From Actinobacteria bacterium UBA7422 (lineage in GTDB: Bacteria; Actinomycetota; Actinomycetes; S36-B12): a DNA stretch of 6,215 nucleotides. Every line of letters begins with the position of its first letter. The first letter of the stretch is position 1. The notes beneath the pieces are model-generated. The model saw only the letters and a program-made list of their open reading frames with translations. It did no database searches and was not told the DNA's origin. Shown here in pieces: positions 1 through 5,850 of the stretch. Made by a program: the position numbers and the translations under genes. The stretch spans positions 1 to 6,215 of the forward strand of contig DKME01000143.1 of assembly GCA_002469525.1 (NCBI GenBank). The letters are read 5' to 3'.

Positions 1-696
1 CGGAATGAAAGTAAGCAAAGTTCCAGCAACCACACCCGGCAGCGATAAAGGCCAAGTAACTTTCCGGAAAGTTGCGAAAGCAGAGGCATACAGGTCATTC
101 GATGCCTCAAGTAGGCGCGGATCTATTTTTTCAAGGGCCGCATACAACGGGAGAATCATAAACGGAAGAAAGTTGTAGGTAAGACCAGCCACAACCGCAA
201 TACCAGTGTTGAGTATTCGGTCGTCTGGTAAAAGGTGCAGGTAGTTAAAGAAGGTGGTGATGAAACCTTCGTCGGCCAAGATTGTTTTCCAGGCATATGT
301 CCGAAGTAGAAAGGACGCAAAAGATGGCGCAATAACAAGCACGAGCATCAATGCTCGCCAGCGACCAGCTTTAAATGCAATGAAATACGCCAAGGGGTAG
401 GCAATGAGCAGGGCCAGCGCAGTGGCAATTCCAGCGTAGATAAAGGAGCGAAGAAATTGAGGAAAGTACTCAATAATTGCGTCCGGATAATTACTGAGCT
501 GGAAGGCCGGTGTGTATTGACCAGATTTACCTGGAACGGGTGCCTGAAGGCTTGTCATGAACAAAGTTACAAAAGGTATGGCAAAGAAAATAGCAAGCCA
601 GGTCATTCCTGGTAGCAATAGGAAGTACCCTGTCCTCGACTTCCGTTGAGCAACAACAACGTTCTTTTTGCTCGTCGAAGGAACTGCAGCAACCAC
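1..696 (-). CDS. potB: PotB-like polyamine-type ABC transporter permease, C-terminus cut by window edge
   Basis: This is an integral membrane permease of the spermidine/putrescine (PotB/PotH) type. It would form half of the translocation channel and dock onto the neighbouring ATPase. The 232 codons visible run open to the edge; the family is usually about 280-300 residues, so roughly the last fifth is missing. A short basic N-terminus (about residues 8-22) is followed by a hydrophobic segment (24-47). Further membrane stretches lie near 85-108, 115-131 and 165-188. 'RTYAW' at 132-136 is typical of the family. The EAA coupling loop spans about 197-221 (E197, D201, then P216, P220, G221), and the visible part ends in 'LLTFIP' just where PotB proteins continue into a conserved Gly-Asp segment. 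The start is GTG at 696-694, only 2 nt past the ATPase stop and preceded by GGGAG with good spacing. The next ATG falls inside the first membrane segment. Family assignment is strong; the exact substrate is inferred. Confidence 0.92.
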   Translation of the reverse strand, partial: MVAAVPSTSKKNVVVAQRKSRTGYFLLLPGMTWLAIFFAIPFVTLFMTSLQAPVPGKSGQYTPAFQLSNYPDAIIEYFPQFLRSFIYAGIATALALLIAYPLAYFIAFKAGRWRALMLVLVIAPSFASFLLRTYAWKTILADEGFITTFFNYLHLLPDDRILNTGIAVVAGLTYNFLPFMILPLYAALEKIDPRLLEASNDLYASAFATFRKVTWPLSLPGVVAGTLLTFIP

Positions 697-698
697 GC

Positions 699-1850
699 TC
701 AGACTCCCGCGGCTAGGGCTTGTGCGGTACTCACAAGGAGCGTCTCACCACCGGCAAGTCCAAAAGTATGTTCAGGTGACCAATGCACTACAACCTGGTC
801 ACCCACATTGCATCTGTCTCCGACAACCACGTTCTGCTCGAACACCGTTATGTTCTGTCCCCATGGAAGCGTAATTAGGTACTGTGTAGAAACCCCAGCG
901 TAAGAGACATCAACGACCCTACCTTCTAATGTGTTGTGACCCGTTGGAACTTTCTCTCGATCAGGAAAGTCCAACACTGTTATTTTTTCAGGCCGAACGC
1001 CAATAATGATTTCGTCACCTGAGGCAGCGTTTCTCTCTGTAGGCACCAAGAATTTGGTGCCATTTGCCATGACTTCAATCATGTTCGCATCCGTTGACAC
1101 CCTGGTACCTGCGAATAAATTTGATTGACCCAAAAAATTTGCCACAAAAACTGTGCGAGGAAGTTCATAAATTGAAGCGGGGTCACCGAGTTGTTCAATT
1201 CGACCGGCGTTCATTACCGCAATCGTGTCAGCCATGGTCATGGCTTCTTCTTGGTCGTGCGTCACGTGCACAAAGGTTGTACCCACTTCAGTTTGAATTC
1301 GCTTAAGTTCAATTTGCATTTGTCTGCGTAACTTAAGGTCTAGCGCTCCCAATGGTTCGTCGAGCAACAGAACATCTGGTTCATTAATTAGTGCCCGAGC
1401 AACCGCAACACGTTGCTGCTGACCACCGGAGAGCTGGGTTGGCTTGCGTCTGGCCATGGCAGATAGTTCAACAAGTTCAAGCATCGCGTTTACGGCCGGT
1501 TCAACATTTTTCACTTTGCGTCGGCGCAGTCCAAATGCAACATTCTCGAAAATGTCGAGATGTGGAAAAAGTGCATATGACTGAAACACGGTGTTGACCG
1601 GCCGCTGAAAAGCACGCAGCGAGGTGATGTCTTTCTCTCCGATTGAAATGCGGCCCGAGGTTGGATCTTCTAACCCAGCCACCATACGAAGTGTGGTTGT
1701 TTTACCGCAACCAGATGCACCTAGAAGTGCGAAAAATGAACCTGCAGGAATTGTGAGAGTCAGGTCATCGACCGCCGCGACTTCGCCAAACTTTTTTGTG
1801 AGATCGACGAGGTGGAGGTCCTCAACATTATGTTTGCGATCCTGTGCCAC
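699..1850 (-). CDS. potA: PotA-like ABC transporter ATP-binding protein
   Basis: This is the cytoplasmic ATPase subunit that powers polyamine-type import through the adjacent permease. At 383 residues it is the usual length for PotA. The nucleotide-binding domain shows Walker A GASGCGKTT at 44-52 (K50), Q-loop Q90 in 'VFQSYALFPH', signature LSGGQQQ at 140-146, Walker B VLLLDEP at 160-166 with catalytic E165, D-loop GALD at 168-171, and switch H198. The C-terminal part begins with the PotA-like 'YELPRTVFVANFLGQSNL' stretch (228-245) and carries 'GVRPEK' at 284-289, as expected for a TOBE regulatory domain. The start is GTG at 1850-1848, supported by AAAGGAG 6 nt upstream. No nucleotide-binding motif is degraded, so the protein should be active. 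It lies second in the operon, after the binding protein and a hairpin, and its stop almost abuts the permease start. Other CUT1/MOI-type ATPases (sugar, iron) look similar; the polyamine call rests on the neighbours. Confidence 0.95.
   Translation of the reverse strand: MAQDRKHNVEDLHLVDLTKKFGEVAAVDDLTLTIPAGSFFALLGASGCGKTTTLRMVAGLEDPTSGRISIGEKDITSLRAFQRPVNTVFQSYALFPHLDIFENVAFGLRRRKVKNVEPAVNAMLELVELSAMARRKPTQLSGGQQQRVAVARALINEPDVLLLDEPLGALDLKLRRQMQIELKRIQTEVGTTFVHVTHDQEEAMTMADTIAVMNAGRIEQLGDPASIYELPRTVFVANFLGQSNLFAGTRVSTDANMIEVMANGTKFLVPTERNAASGDEIIIGVRPEKITVLDFPDREKVPTGHNTLEGRVVDVSYAGVSTQYLITLPWGQNITVFEQNVVVGDRCNVGDQVVVHWSPEHTFGLAGGETLLVSTAQALAAGV
704..708 (-). promoter_or_regulatory. Ribosome binding site deciding the permease GTG start
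   Basis: On the minus strand GGGAG lies inside the last codons of the ATPase gene, 7 nt before the GTG at 696. It supports this non-ATG start and implies translational coupling with the upstream gene. Confidence 0.7.
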
Positions 1851-1856
1851 CGTTGA

Positions 1857-1863
1857 CTCCTTT
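1857..1863 (-). promoter_or_regulatory. Ribosome binding site of the ATPase gene
   Basis: AAAGGAG on the minus strand, 6 nt before the GTG start at 1850. It is a near-perfect Shine-Dalgarno sequence and fixes the non-ATG start. Confidence 0.75.
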
Positions 1864-1926
1864 GATCAATCTGAGAAGAGTTTTGACTTACCTGGTTAAA
1901 CCCTAAAAGTTCGCAACAAAAATATG

Positions 1927-1954
1927 GAGGGGATCGAATCAATTCGATCCCCTC
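1927..1954 (-). terminator. Intercistronic hairpin, likely partial terminator or mRNA stabiliser after the binding-protein gene
   Basis: A perfect inverted repeat with 13-bp arms (GAGGGGATCGAAT and its complement) and a 2-nt centre at 1940-1941; in RNA the innermost A/U pairs would open into a larger loop. It begins 7 nt after the stop of the binding-protein gene. On the minus-strand transcript it is followed within about 3 nt by an AU-rich run containing five U residues. There is no T-run on the plus side, so it is oriented for minus-strand transcription. Because the ATPase and permease genes follow in the same direction with no clear promoter of their own, partial read-through is likely. 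That would give more binding protein than membrane components, a common arrangement in ABC operons. Confidence 0.75.
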
Positions 1955-1961
1955 TCAAAAG

Positions 1962-3170
1962 CTAGTTTCCAATGGCCTTTTGGAACAACCGCTCATACTC
2001 TTCATTTTTTTCTGGGGTAAGTTCCATAAAGACTTTCGCGGAATCAAGCATCGCCGCTGATGGAAAGATCCACTCACTCGCCGCGAGTTCCGGATCAATC
2101 TTTTCCATGGCAGCTTGGGCGCCCTCAACCGGACAAAGGTAATTGACCCAAGCTGCAACTTGGGCAGCGACCTCGGGGTCGTAGTAGTAGTTCATGACTT
2201 GTTCAGCGTTTTTCTTGTGCTGGGCTAGCGAAGGAATCACCATGTTGTCCGTCCACAGCATCCCGCCGCTCTCAGGCAGACTAAATCCGAAGTCTTCACC
2301 TAGGGCAATGACATCGCCCGACCAGCCAATTACTGCGATCACATCTCCGCTGTCCATGGCGGCGATGTAGTCGTTGCCGGTTACCTGGCGAATTTGACCG
2401 CTATCCACGTTCTTGGTCAATACTGCAATTGCTTCTTCAAATTGTGCGTCCGTGAAATCAGCAGCGTCGTAGCCGAGCGAACCCATAATGCAGCCCATGG
2501 TGTCACGCATTTCTGACAGCACCGTGATTCGGCCTTTTAACGCAGGATCAAAGAGCTGGTCAAGGGACTGCATGGAATCCTGGCCCGTGGCTTCCTTCAA
2601 AGCAGGAATGTTGTACCCGAGCCCAGCAAAGCCTGACTGCCAAGGAAGCGAATAATTACGGTCTGGATCAAATGCGACCTGAGCCAGGCGCGGAATCAGA
2701 TTGACCGAATTGGGAATATTCGCTAGATCCAGTTTTTGAGCGTAACCACTTTGAATCCACAGAGCAGCCATCCAGTCGGTCAACACAACAATATCGCGAC
2801 CGATGTCCTGACCTTGTTCCAATTGAGTGCGAACCTTTGCGAAGAATTCGTTGTTGTCATTTATGTCTTCTGTATAACTAACGTCAATGCCCGTTGCCTC
2901 TTGGAACGCAACCAAGGAGGGGTACTCGCCGGTGTCGTCATCCGTGTCAATGTAAAGCGGCCAGTTCGACCAGTTCATTACCATTTCAGTGTCTGACATA
3001 TCTTCAGCGGCGGAAGCTTCTGTTGAATCCCCACCGGAACTCGTGCCACAGGCGGTGGCAACCATTGCGGCTCCTCCAATTCCTGCGACTTGCAGTAGCC
3101 GGCGGCGCGATACGGAAGATCGCATACCTTGGGCGATTGCGGCAATAGCCTCTGGTCGTTGTGAATTCAC
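1962..3170 (-). CDS. potD: PotD-like polyamine-type substrate-binding lipoprotein (Tat-exported)
   Basis: This extracytoplasmic solute-binding protein would capture a polyamine-like ligand and deliver it to the adjacent permease. From the preferred GTG at 3170-3168 it has 402 residues. AAAGGAA lies 5 nt upstream, whereas the in-frame GTG at 3194 (8 codons longer) has no convincing ribosome site. The N-terminus has a twin-arginine motif SRRRLLQ (residues 21-27), a hydrophobic stretch, and a lipobox ending VATAC with lipidated Cys41. A Ser/Gly/Glu-rich linker follows, then the mature fold starting 'NWSNWPLYID' (66-75). By eye against E. coli PotD, recalled from memory, several ligand residues seem kept: W70 region, acidic E220 and D223 flanking R222, W283, W306 and D308 in 'GGMLWTD', and Y344. 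These support an amine ligand, probably spermidine or putrescine. First gene of the importer operon; the divergent control region lies upstream and the hairpin downstream. Confidence 0.92.
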   Translation of the reverse strand: MNSQRPEAIAAIAQGMRSSVSRRRLLQVAGIGGAAMVATACGTSSGGDSTEASAAEDMSDTEMVMNWSNWPLYIDTDDDTGEYPSLVAFQEATGIDVSYTEDINDNNEFFAKVRTQLEQGQDIGRDIVVLTDWMAALWIQSGYAQKLDLANIPNSVNLIPRLAQVAFDPDRNYSLPWQSGFAGLGYNIPALKEATGQDSMQSLDQLFDPALKGRITVLSEMRDTMGCIMGSLGYDAADFTDAQFEEAIAVLTKNVDSGQIRQVTGNDYIAAMDSGDVIAVIGWSGDVIALGEDFGFSLPESGGMLWTDNMVIPSLAQHKKNAEQVMNYYYDPEVAAQVAAWVNYLCPVEGAQAAMEKIDPELAASEWIFPSAAMLDSAKVFMELTPEKNEEYERLFQKAIGN

Positions 3171-3175
3171 TGGGG

Positions 3176-3182
3176 TTCCTTT
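3176..3182 (-). promoter_or_regulatory. Ribosome binding site deciding the binding-protein start
   Basis: AAAGGAA on the minus strand, 5 nt before the GTG at 3170. It favours this start over the in-frame GTG at 3194, whose upstream sequence lacks a purine-rich site. Confidence 0.65.
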
Positions 3183-3221
3183 CGGGGCAGGCACGAATTG
3201 CTCGCACTTAACGCCTTAACT

Positions 3222-3245
3222 CTACCCCTATTCCTACCCCTATTC
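3222..3245. repeat. Perfect tandem repeat, two copies of a 12-bp unit
   Basis: CTACCCCTATTC occurs twice head to tail without a mismatch (3222-3233 and 3234-3245). On the importer strand the unit reads GAATAGGGGTAG. It lies about 50-75 nt before the binding-protein GTG, over or next to where that gene's promoter should be. The 12-bp period is close to one helical turn, so it could bind a regulator on one face of the DNA; this role is inferred. Confidence 0.9.
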
Positions 3246-3278
3246 AGCGTAAACAAGAACCTTGAATCACTTTTTAAT

Positions 3279-3294
3279 GTTACAACTTTGTCAC
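3279..3294. promoter_or_regulatory. Imperfect palindrome, candidate operator
   Basis: GTTACAA and TTGTCAC flank a 2-nt centre; the arms pair at 6 of 7 positions. Its length and GT...AC edges are compatible with a GntR-type site, but no regulator gene is in the window, so the binding protein is unknown. Confidence 0.35.
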
Positions 3295-3307
3295 GAACCT
3301 TGATCTC

Positions 3308-3320
3308 GCATTGACAATGC
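3308..3320. promoter_or_regulatory. Palindrome overlapping a TTGACA box, candidate operator
   Basis: GCATT-GAC-AATGC has perfect 5-bp arms around a 3-nt centre. It covers the TTGACA at 3311-3316, so a bound protein would block that -35 element. The neighbouring palindrome ends 13 bp to the left, and its TTGTCA (3288-3293) is an inverted copy of TGACAA at 3312-3317. Confidence 0.35.
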
Positions 3321-3340
3321 AGACTGAATATTTACATAAA
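3311..3340 (+). promoter_or_regulatory. Candidate promoter for the pyrimidine-degradation operon
   Basis: A consensus -35 TTGACA (3311-3316) is followed after 18 bp by CATAAA (3335-3340), 4 of 6 matches to TATAAT. If used, transcription would start near 3347 and leave a leader of about 160 nt before the amidohydrolase ATG. The -10 is weak, and nearer promoters in 3410-3445 cannot be excluded. Confidence 0.35.
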
Positions 3341-3494
3341 TAACCACCCAAAACTATGCAAAAATGCCAGTGCTTGGATAAGTTTGTTCTTTAGCCAATT
3401 CTCAAACTCAGATTTGTCTAAATTCAAACGAGCGAATTATGAAGGGCAGAATCAAACAGCCGGAATAATCTGACCGAACACAATTAACCCGAAT

Positions 3495-3499
3495 GGGAG
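3495..3499 (+). promoter_or_regulatory. Ribosome binding site of the amidohydrolase gene
   Basis: GGGAG, 6 nt before the ATG at 3506. An ATG at 3493 overlaps it but is out of frame with the gene. Confidence 0.6.
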
Positions 3500-3505
3500 T
3501 CATAC

Positions 3506-4342
3506 ATGAGCGTTGTGCGTGCCGCACTGGTCCAAACAGACTGGACCGGAGACAAAGAATCCATGATCGTTAAGCATGAAGAATATGCACGTGAAGCCGC
3601 AGCCGCGGGGGTAAAGATTATTTGTTTCCAGGAACTCTTTTACGGGCCTTATTTTTGCCAGGTTCAAGACGCAGAGTTCTATTCTTACGCCGAATCAATT
3701 CCCGGTCCCACCACCGAGCGATTCCAAGCTCTCGCGCGTGAACTCGAAATGGTCATGGTCCTTCCCATGTATGAAGACGCAGGTCCAGGGTTCCTGTACA
3801 ACACTGCCGCTGTAATTGATGCCGATGGAAGTTACCTCGGCAAGTACCGCAAGCAACACATTCCCCATGTCAAGGGTTTTTGGGAAAAGTTCTACTTCCG
3901 CCCAGGAAATGGTGGCTACCCCGTTTTTGACACTGCGGTCGGAAAAGTGGGCGTCTACATCTGCTACGACCGCCACTTCCCAGAAGGCTGGCGGGCACTT
4001 GGTCTCAATGGCGCTCAAATTGTCTTCAACCCTTCGGCGACATCGCGCGGGCTATCACAATACTTATGGAGCATCGAACAACCAGCCGCCGCTGTGGCCA
4101 ATGAATACTACGTGGGTGCGATCAACCGCGTAGGCATTGAAGATCTTGGCGACGACGACTTTTACGGTCAGTCCTATTTCATCGACCCCGAAGGTAGCTA
4201 TGTCGGTGAAAAGGGTGACGCTTACAAGTCTGAGCTGATTGTTCGAGACCTAGATCTGGATTTGATCACTACCGTGCGTACCCGTTGGCAGTTTTACCGA
4301 GACCGCCGACCCGATGCCTACCAAGACCTCACACGCCCGTAG
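3506..4342 (+). CDS. Nitrilase-superfamily N-carbamoyl amidohydrolase, probable beta-ureidopropionase
   Basis: A cytoplasmic carbon-nitrogen hydrolase, 278 residues. Its likely reaction is hydrolysis of N-carbamoyl-beta-alanine (or N-carbamoyl-beta-aminoisobutyrate) to the beta-amino acid, CO2 and ammonia. The nitrilase catalytic triad is complete: E43 in 'FQELFYGPYF', K116 in 'KYRKQHIP', and C153 in 'VYICYDRHFPE'; E127 in 'FWEKFYF' matches the extra glutamate of N-carbamoyl hydrolases. The centre and C-terminal half ('FNPSAT', 'LWSIEQ', 'AINRVG') resemble eukaryotic and bacterial beta-ureidopropionases. The 'GPYFCQVQD' segment near residue 50 is more like N-carbamoylputrescine amidase (AguB), which is the main alternative. 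The downstream dihydropyrimidinase makes exactly the carbamoyl substrate of beta-ureidopropionase, and this decides the call. ATG at 3506 has GGGAG upstream. Only 15 nt separate its stop from the next start, so the two are surely co-transcribed. Confidence 0.88.
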   Translation: MSVVRAALVQTDWTGDKESMIVKHEEYAREAAAAGVKIICFQELFYGPYFCQVQDAEFYSYAESIPGPTTERFQALARELEMVMVLPMYEDAGPGFLYNTAAVIDADGSYLGKYRKQHIPHVKGFWEKFYFRPGNGGYPVFDTAVGKVGVYICYDRHFPEGWRALGLNGAQIVFNPSATSRGLSQYLWSIEQPAAAVANEYYVGAINRVGIEDLGDDDFYGQSYFIDPEGSYVGEKGDAYKSELIVRDLDLDLITTVRTRWQFYRDRRPDAYQDLTRP

Positions 4343-4347
4343 ACGAT

Positions 4348-4352
4348 AGGAG
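4348..4352 (+). promoter_or_regulatory. Ribosome binding site deciding the dihydropyrimidinase start
   Basis: AGGAG, 5 nt before the ATG at 4358. The in-frame GTG at 4352 overlaps this site and is therefore unlikely to be the start. Confidence 0.75.
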
Positions 4353-4357
4353 TGCAC

Positions 4358-5776
4358 ATGACAACATTGATCAAGAATGGCTTAGTCATTTCGCCCCAAG
4401 GGGCGATCCCCTCCGATGTCTTGATCGACGGCGAAAAAATCGTTGCGGTCTTAACACCCGGGGACACCTCACTCGGTACGAACTTGTCGGCGGGGGCTGA
4501 TCGTGTCATTGACGCCGCTGGCAAGTATGTAATCCCAGGTGGAGTGGATGCGCATACGCACATGGAATTGCCATTTGGTGGCACCTTTGCTTCTGACACC
4601 TTTGACACAGGGACTCGCGCTGCCGCATGGGGTGGGACCACGACGATTATCGACTTCGCGGTCCAAAAGTATGGGGAGCGAGTTCAAGATTCGTTAGCAG
4701 CGTGGCACGAAAAAGCGGGAGGTAACACGCACATTGATTACTCTTTCCATCAAATCATTGGTGGTGTCGACGACGACTCCCTCAAGGCCATGGACGAACT
4801 TGTCAATGAAGGCATAACAAGTTTCAAGCTATTTATGGCATATCCCGGGGTCTTCTATAGCGATGATGGGCAAATCGTTCGCGCAATGCAATCAGCTGCG
4901 AATAACGGCAGCATGATCATGATGCACGCTGAGAACGGTTTGGCTATTGACGTTTTGGTTTCACAAGCCTTGGCTGCAGGCAATACGGATCCGAAGTATC
5001 ACTCACTGACCCGTCCGTGGGAGACCGAGGCCGAAGCTACTAATCGAGCAATAATGTTGGCTCGAATGACGGGGGCGCCTCTCTATATCGTTCACATGTC
5101 TGCAAAACAGGCGGTTCAAGTTGTGCAGGCGGCCAAAAATGAAGCGCTCAATGTGTTCGGTGAAACATGCCCGCAGTACCTCTATCTATCCTTGGAAGAG
5201 CAACTCTCACAACCTGGATTTGAAGGTGCAAAGTGGGTGTGTTCAACGCCGTTGAGGTCGAAAGCGGAGGGACATCAAGACGAACTTTGGAAATACTTGA
5301 GGACCAATGACCTATCGATCGTCAGTACCGACCATTGCCCTTTTTGCTTCAAAGAACAAAAGGAACTCGGGCTTGGTAATTTTTCGGCGATCCCCAATGG
5401 AATTGGTTCGGTTGAGCATCGCTTAGATCTTCTCTACCAAGGTGTCGTTGATGGCAAAATATCACTGCACCGGTGGGTCGAAATTTGCTCAACCACGCCG
5501 GCTCGCATGTTCGGTCTTTACCCACAGAAGGGTGTCATTGCACCCGGGTCTGACGCTGACATTGTTATCTATGACCCGGCGGGTCGGACAGAAATCGGCT
5601 TCCACAAGACCCACCACATGAACATGGATCACTCGGCTTGGGAAGGATTCAATATTGAAGGTCATGTGGACACCGTAATTTCTCGCGGCAAGATCGTGGT
5701 CGACAACAACGAATACCTAGGCCATATGGGACACGGTAAGTTTATTAAACGGGGACTAAGTCAGTATTTGATTTAG
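4358..5776 (+). CDS. hydA: Dihydropyrimidinase (D-hydantoinase family)
   Basis: A binuclear metal amidohydrolase that opens 5,6-dihydrouracil or dihydrothymine to the N-carbamoyl-beta-amino acid, the substrate of the enzyme encoded just upstream. It has 472 residues from ATG 4358, normal for the family. Visible active-site residues are H66 and H68 in 'VDAHTHME', K157 in 'SFKLFMAYPG' (the lysine carboxylated to bridge the metals), H190 in 'MMHAEN', H246 in 'YIVHMSAK', and D325 in 'STDHCPF'. Y162 and S296 ('CSTPLR') sit where the substrate-contacting Tyr and Ser of dihydropyrimidinases lie. 'GETCPQYL' (268-275) is also characteristic. Nothing essential is missing. Allantoinase and dihydroorotase are related, but the K157/Y162 context and the carbamoyl amidohydrolase partner favour dihydropyrimidinase; some hydantoinase activity is common in the family. 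After its stop, 74 nt without a clear terminator lead to the next gene. Confidence 0.95.
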   Translation: MTTLIKNGLVISPQGAIPSDVLIDGEKIVAVLTPGDTSLGTNLSAGADRVIDAAGKYVIPGGVDAHTHMELPFGGTFASDTFDTGTRAAAWGGTTTIIDFAVQKYGERVQDSLAAWHEKAGGNTHIDYSFHQIIGGVDDDSLKAMDELVNEGITSFKLFMAYPGVFYSDDGQIVRAMQSAANNGSMIMMHAENGLAIDVLVSQALAAGNTDPKYHSLTRPWETEAEATNRAIMLARMTGAPLYIVHMSAKQAVQVVQAAKNEALNVFGETCPQYLYLSLEEQLSQPGFEGAKWVCSTPLRSKAEGHQDELWKYLRTNDLSIVSTDHCPFCFKEQKELGLGNFSAIPNGIGSVEHRLDLLYQGVVDGKISLHRWVEICSTTPARMFGLYPQKGVIAPGSDADIVIYDPAGRTEIGFHKTHHMNMDHSAWEGFNIEGHVDTVISRGKIVVDNNEYLGHMGHGKFIKRGLSQYLI

Positions 5777-5838
5777 CATCTTGTGTTAACCGGCTAGAGT
5801 TTTATTCGTAGAAAACAAATTTTAGTTACCCTATTTAA

Positions 5839-5844
5839 AAGGAG
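5839..5844 (+). promoter_or_regulatory. Ribosome binding site of the semialdehyde dehydrogenase gene
   Basis: AAGGAG, 6 nt before the ATG at 5851. The GTG at 5847 is out of frame. Confidence 0.75.
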
Positions 5845-5850
5845 CAGTGC

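Larger units (their letters stand above)
3183..3494. promoter_or_regulatory. Divergent control region between importer and pyrimidine-degradation operons
   Basis: About 310 bp of AT-rich non-coding DNA between two outward-facing start sites, so it must hold promoters for both directions. On the importer side it contains a 12-bp tandem repeat (3222-3245) and, on the minus strand, TAGAGT at 3224-3219. That hexamer fits a loose actinobacterial -10 pattern (TAnnnT) and would leave a leader of about 40 nt, but no good -35 box goes with it. The middle holds two small palindromes and a TTGACA box (listed separately). The right part (3381-3460) has an AGTTTG/CAAACT inverted repeat at 3381-3408 and three copies of TCAAAC (3402, 3424, 3452). 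I see no gene, riboswitch or tRNA here. Confidence 0.6.

Noticed and set aside
156..338. Minus-strand open frame of 60 codons near the left edge
   Set aside because: It is an out-of-phase reading of the permease gene, which continues intact through this region in the correct frame from its GTG start.
646..903. Plus-strand open frame across the permease start and ATPase end
   Set aside because: It lies antisense to two confident genes with conserved motifs; the Cys/Thr/Pro-rich product resembles nothing.
3381..3457. AGTTTG/CAAACT inverted repeat and three TCAAAC copies upstream of the amidohydrolase
   Set aside because: Short, AT-rich and irregularly spaced (22 and 28 bp), so chance occurrence is likely; kept only as a note in the control region entry.
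3695..4018. Open frame of 107 codons on the minus strand inside the amidohydrolase gene
   Set aside because: It is opposite a gene with a complete catalytic triad, and its translation shows no recognisable domain; a shadow frame.
3816..4133. Open frame of 105 codons on the plus strand in another phase of the amidohydrolase
   Set aside because: Low-complexity Ser/Thr-rich translation, entirely within the real gene.
4352..4357. In-frame GTG two codons before the dihydropyrimidinase ATG
   Set aside because: It overlaps the Shine-Dalgarno sequence used by the ATG at 4358 and has no good site of its own.
4318..4641. Open frame of 107 codons on the minus strand at the amidohydrolase/dihydropyrimidinase junction
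   Set aside because: It overlaps the start of a well-supported gene, and its translation has no recognisable motif.
5777..5850. Possible terminator or internal promoter between dihydropyrimidinase and the semialdehyde dehydrogenase
   Set aside because: I see no stable hairpin with a T-run and no -35/-10 pair better than chance; TAGAGT at 5795-5800 lacks a partner.
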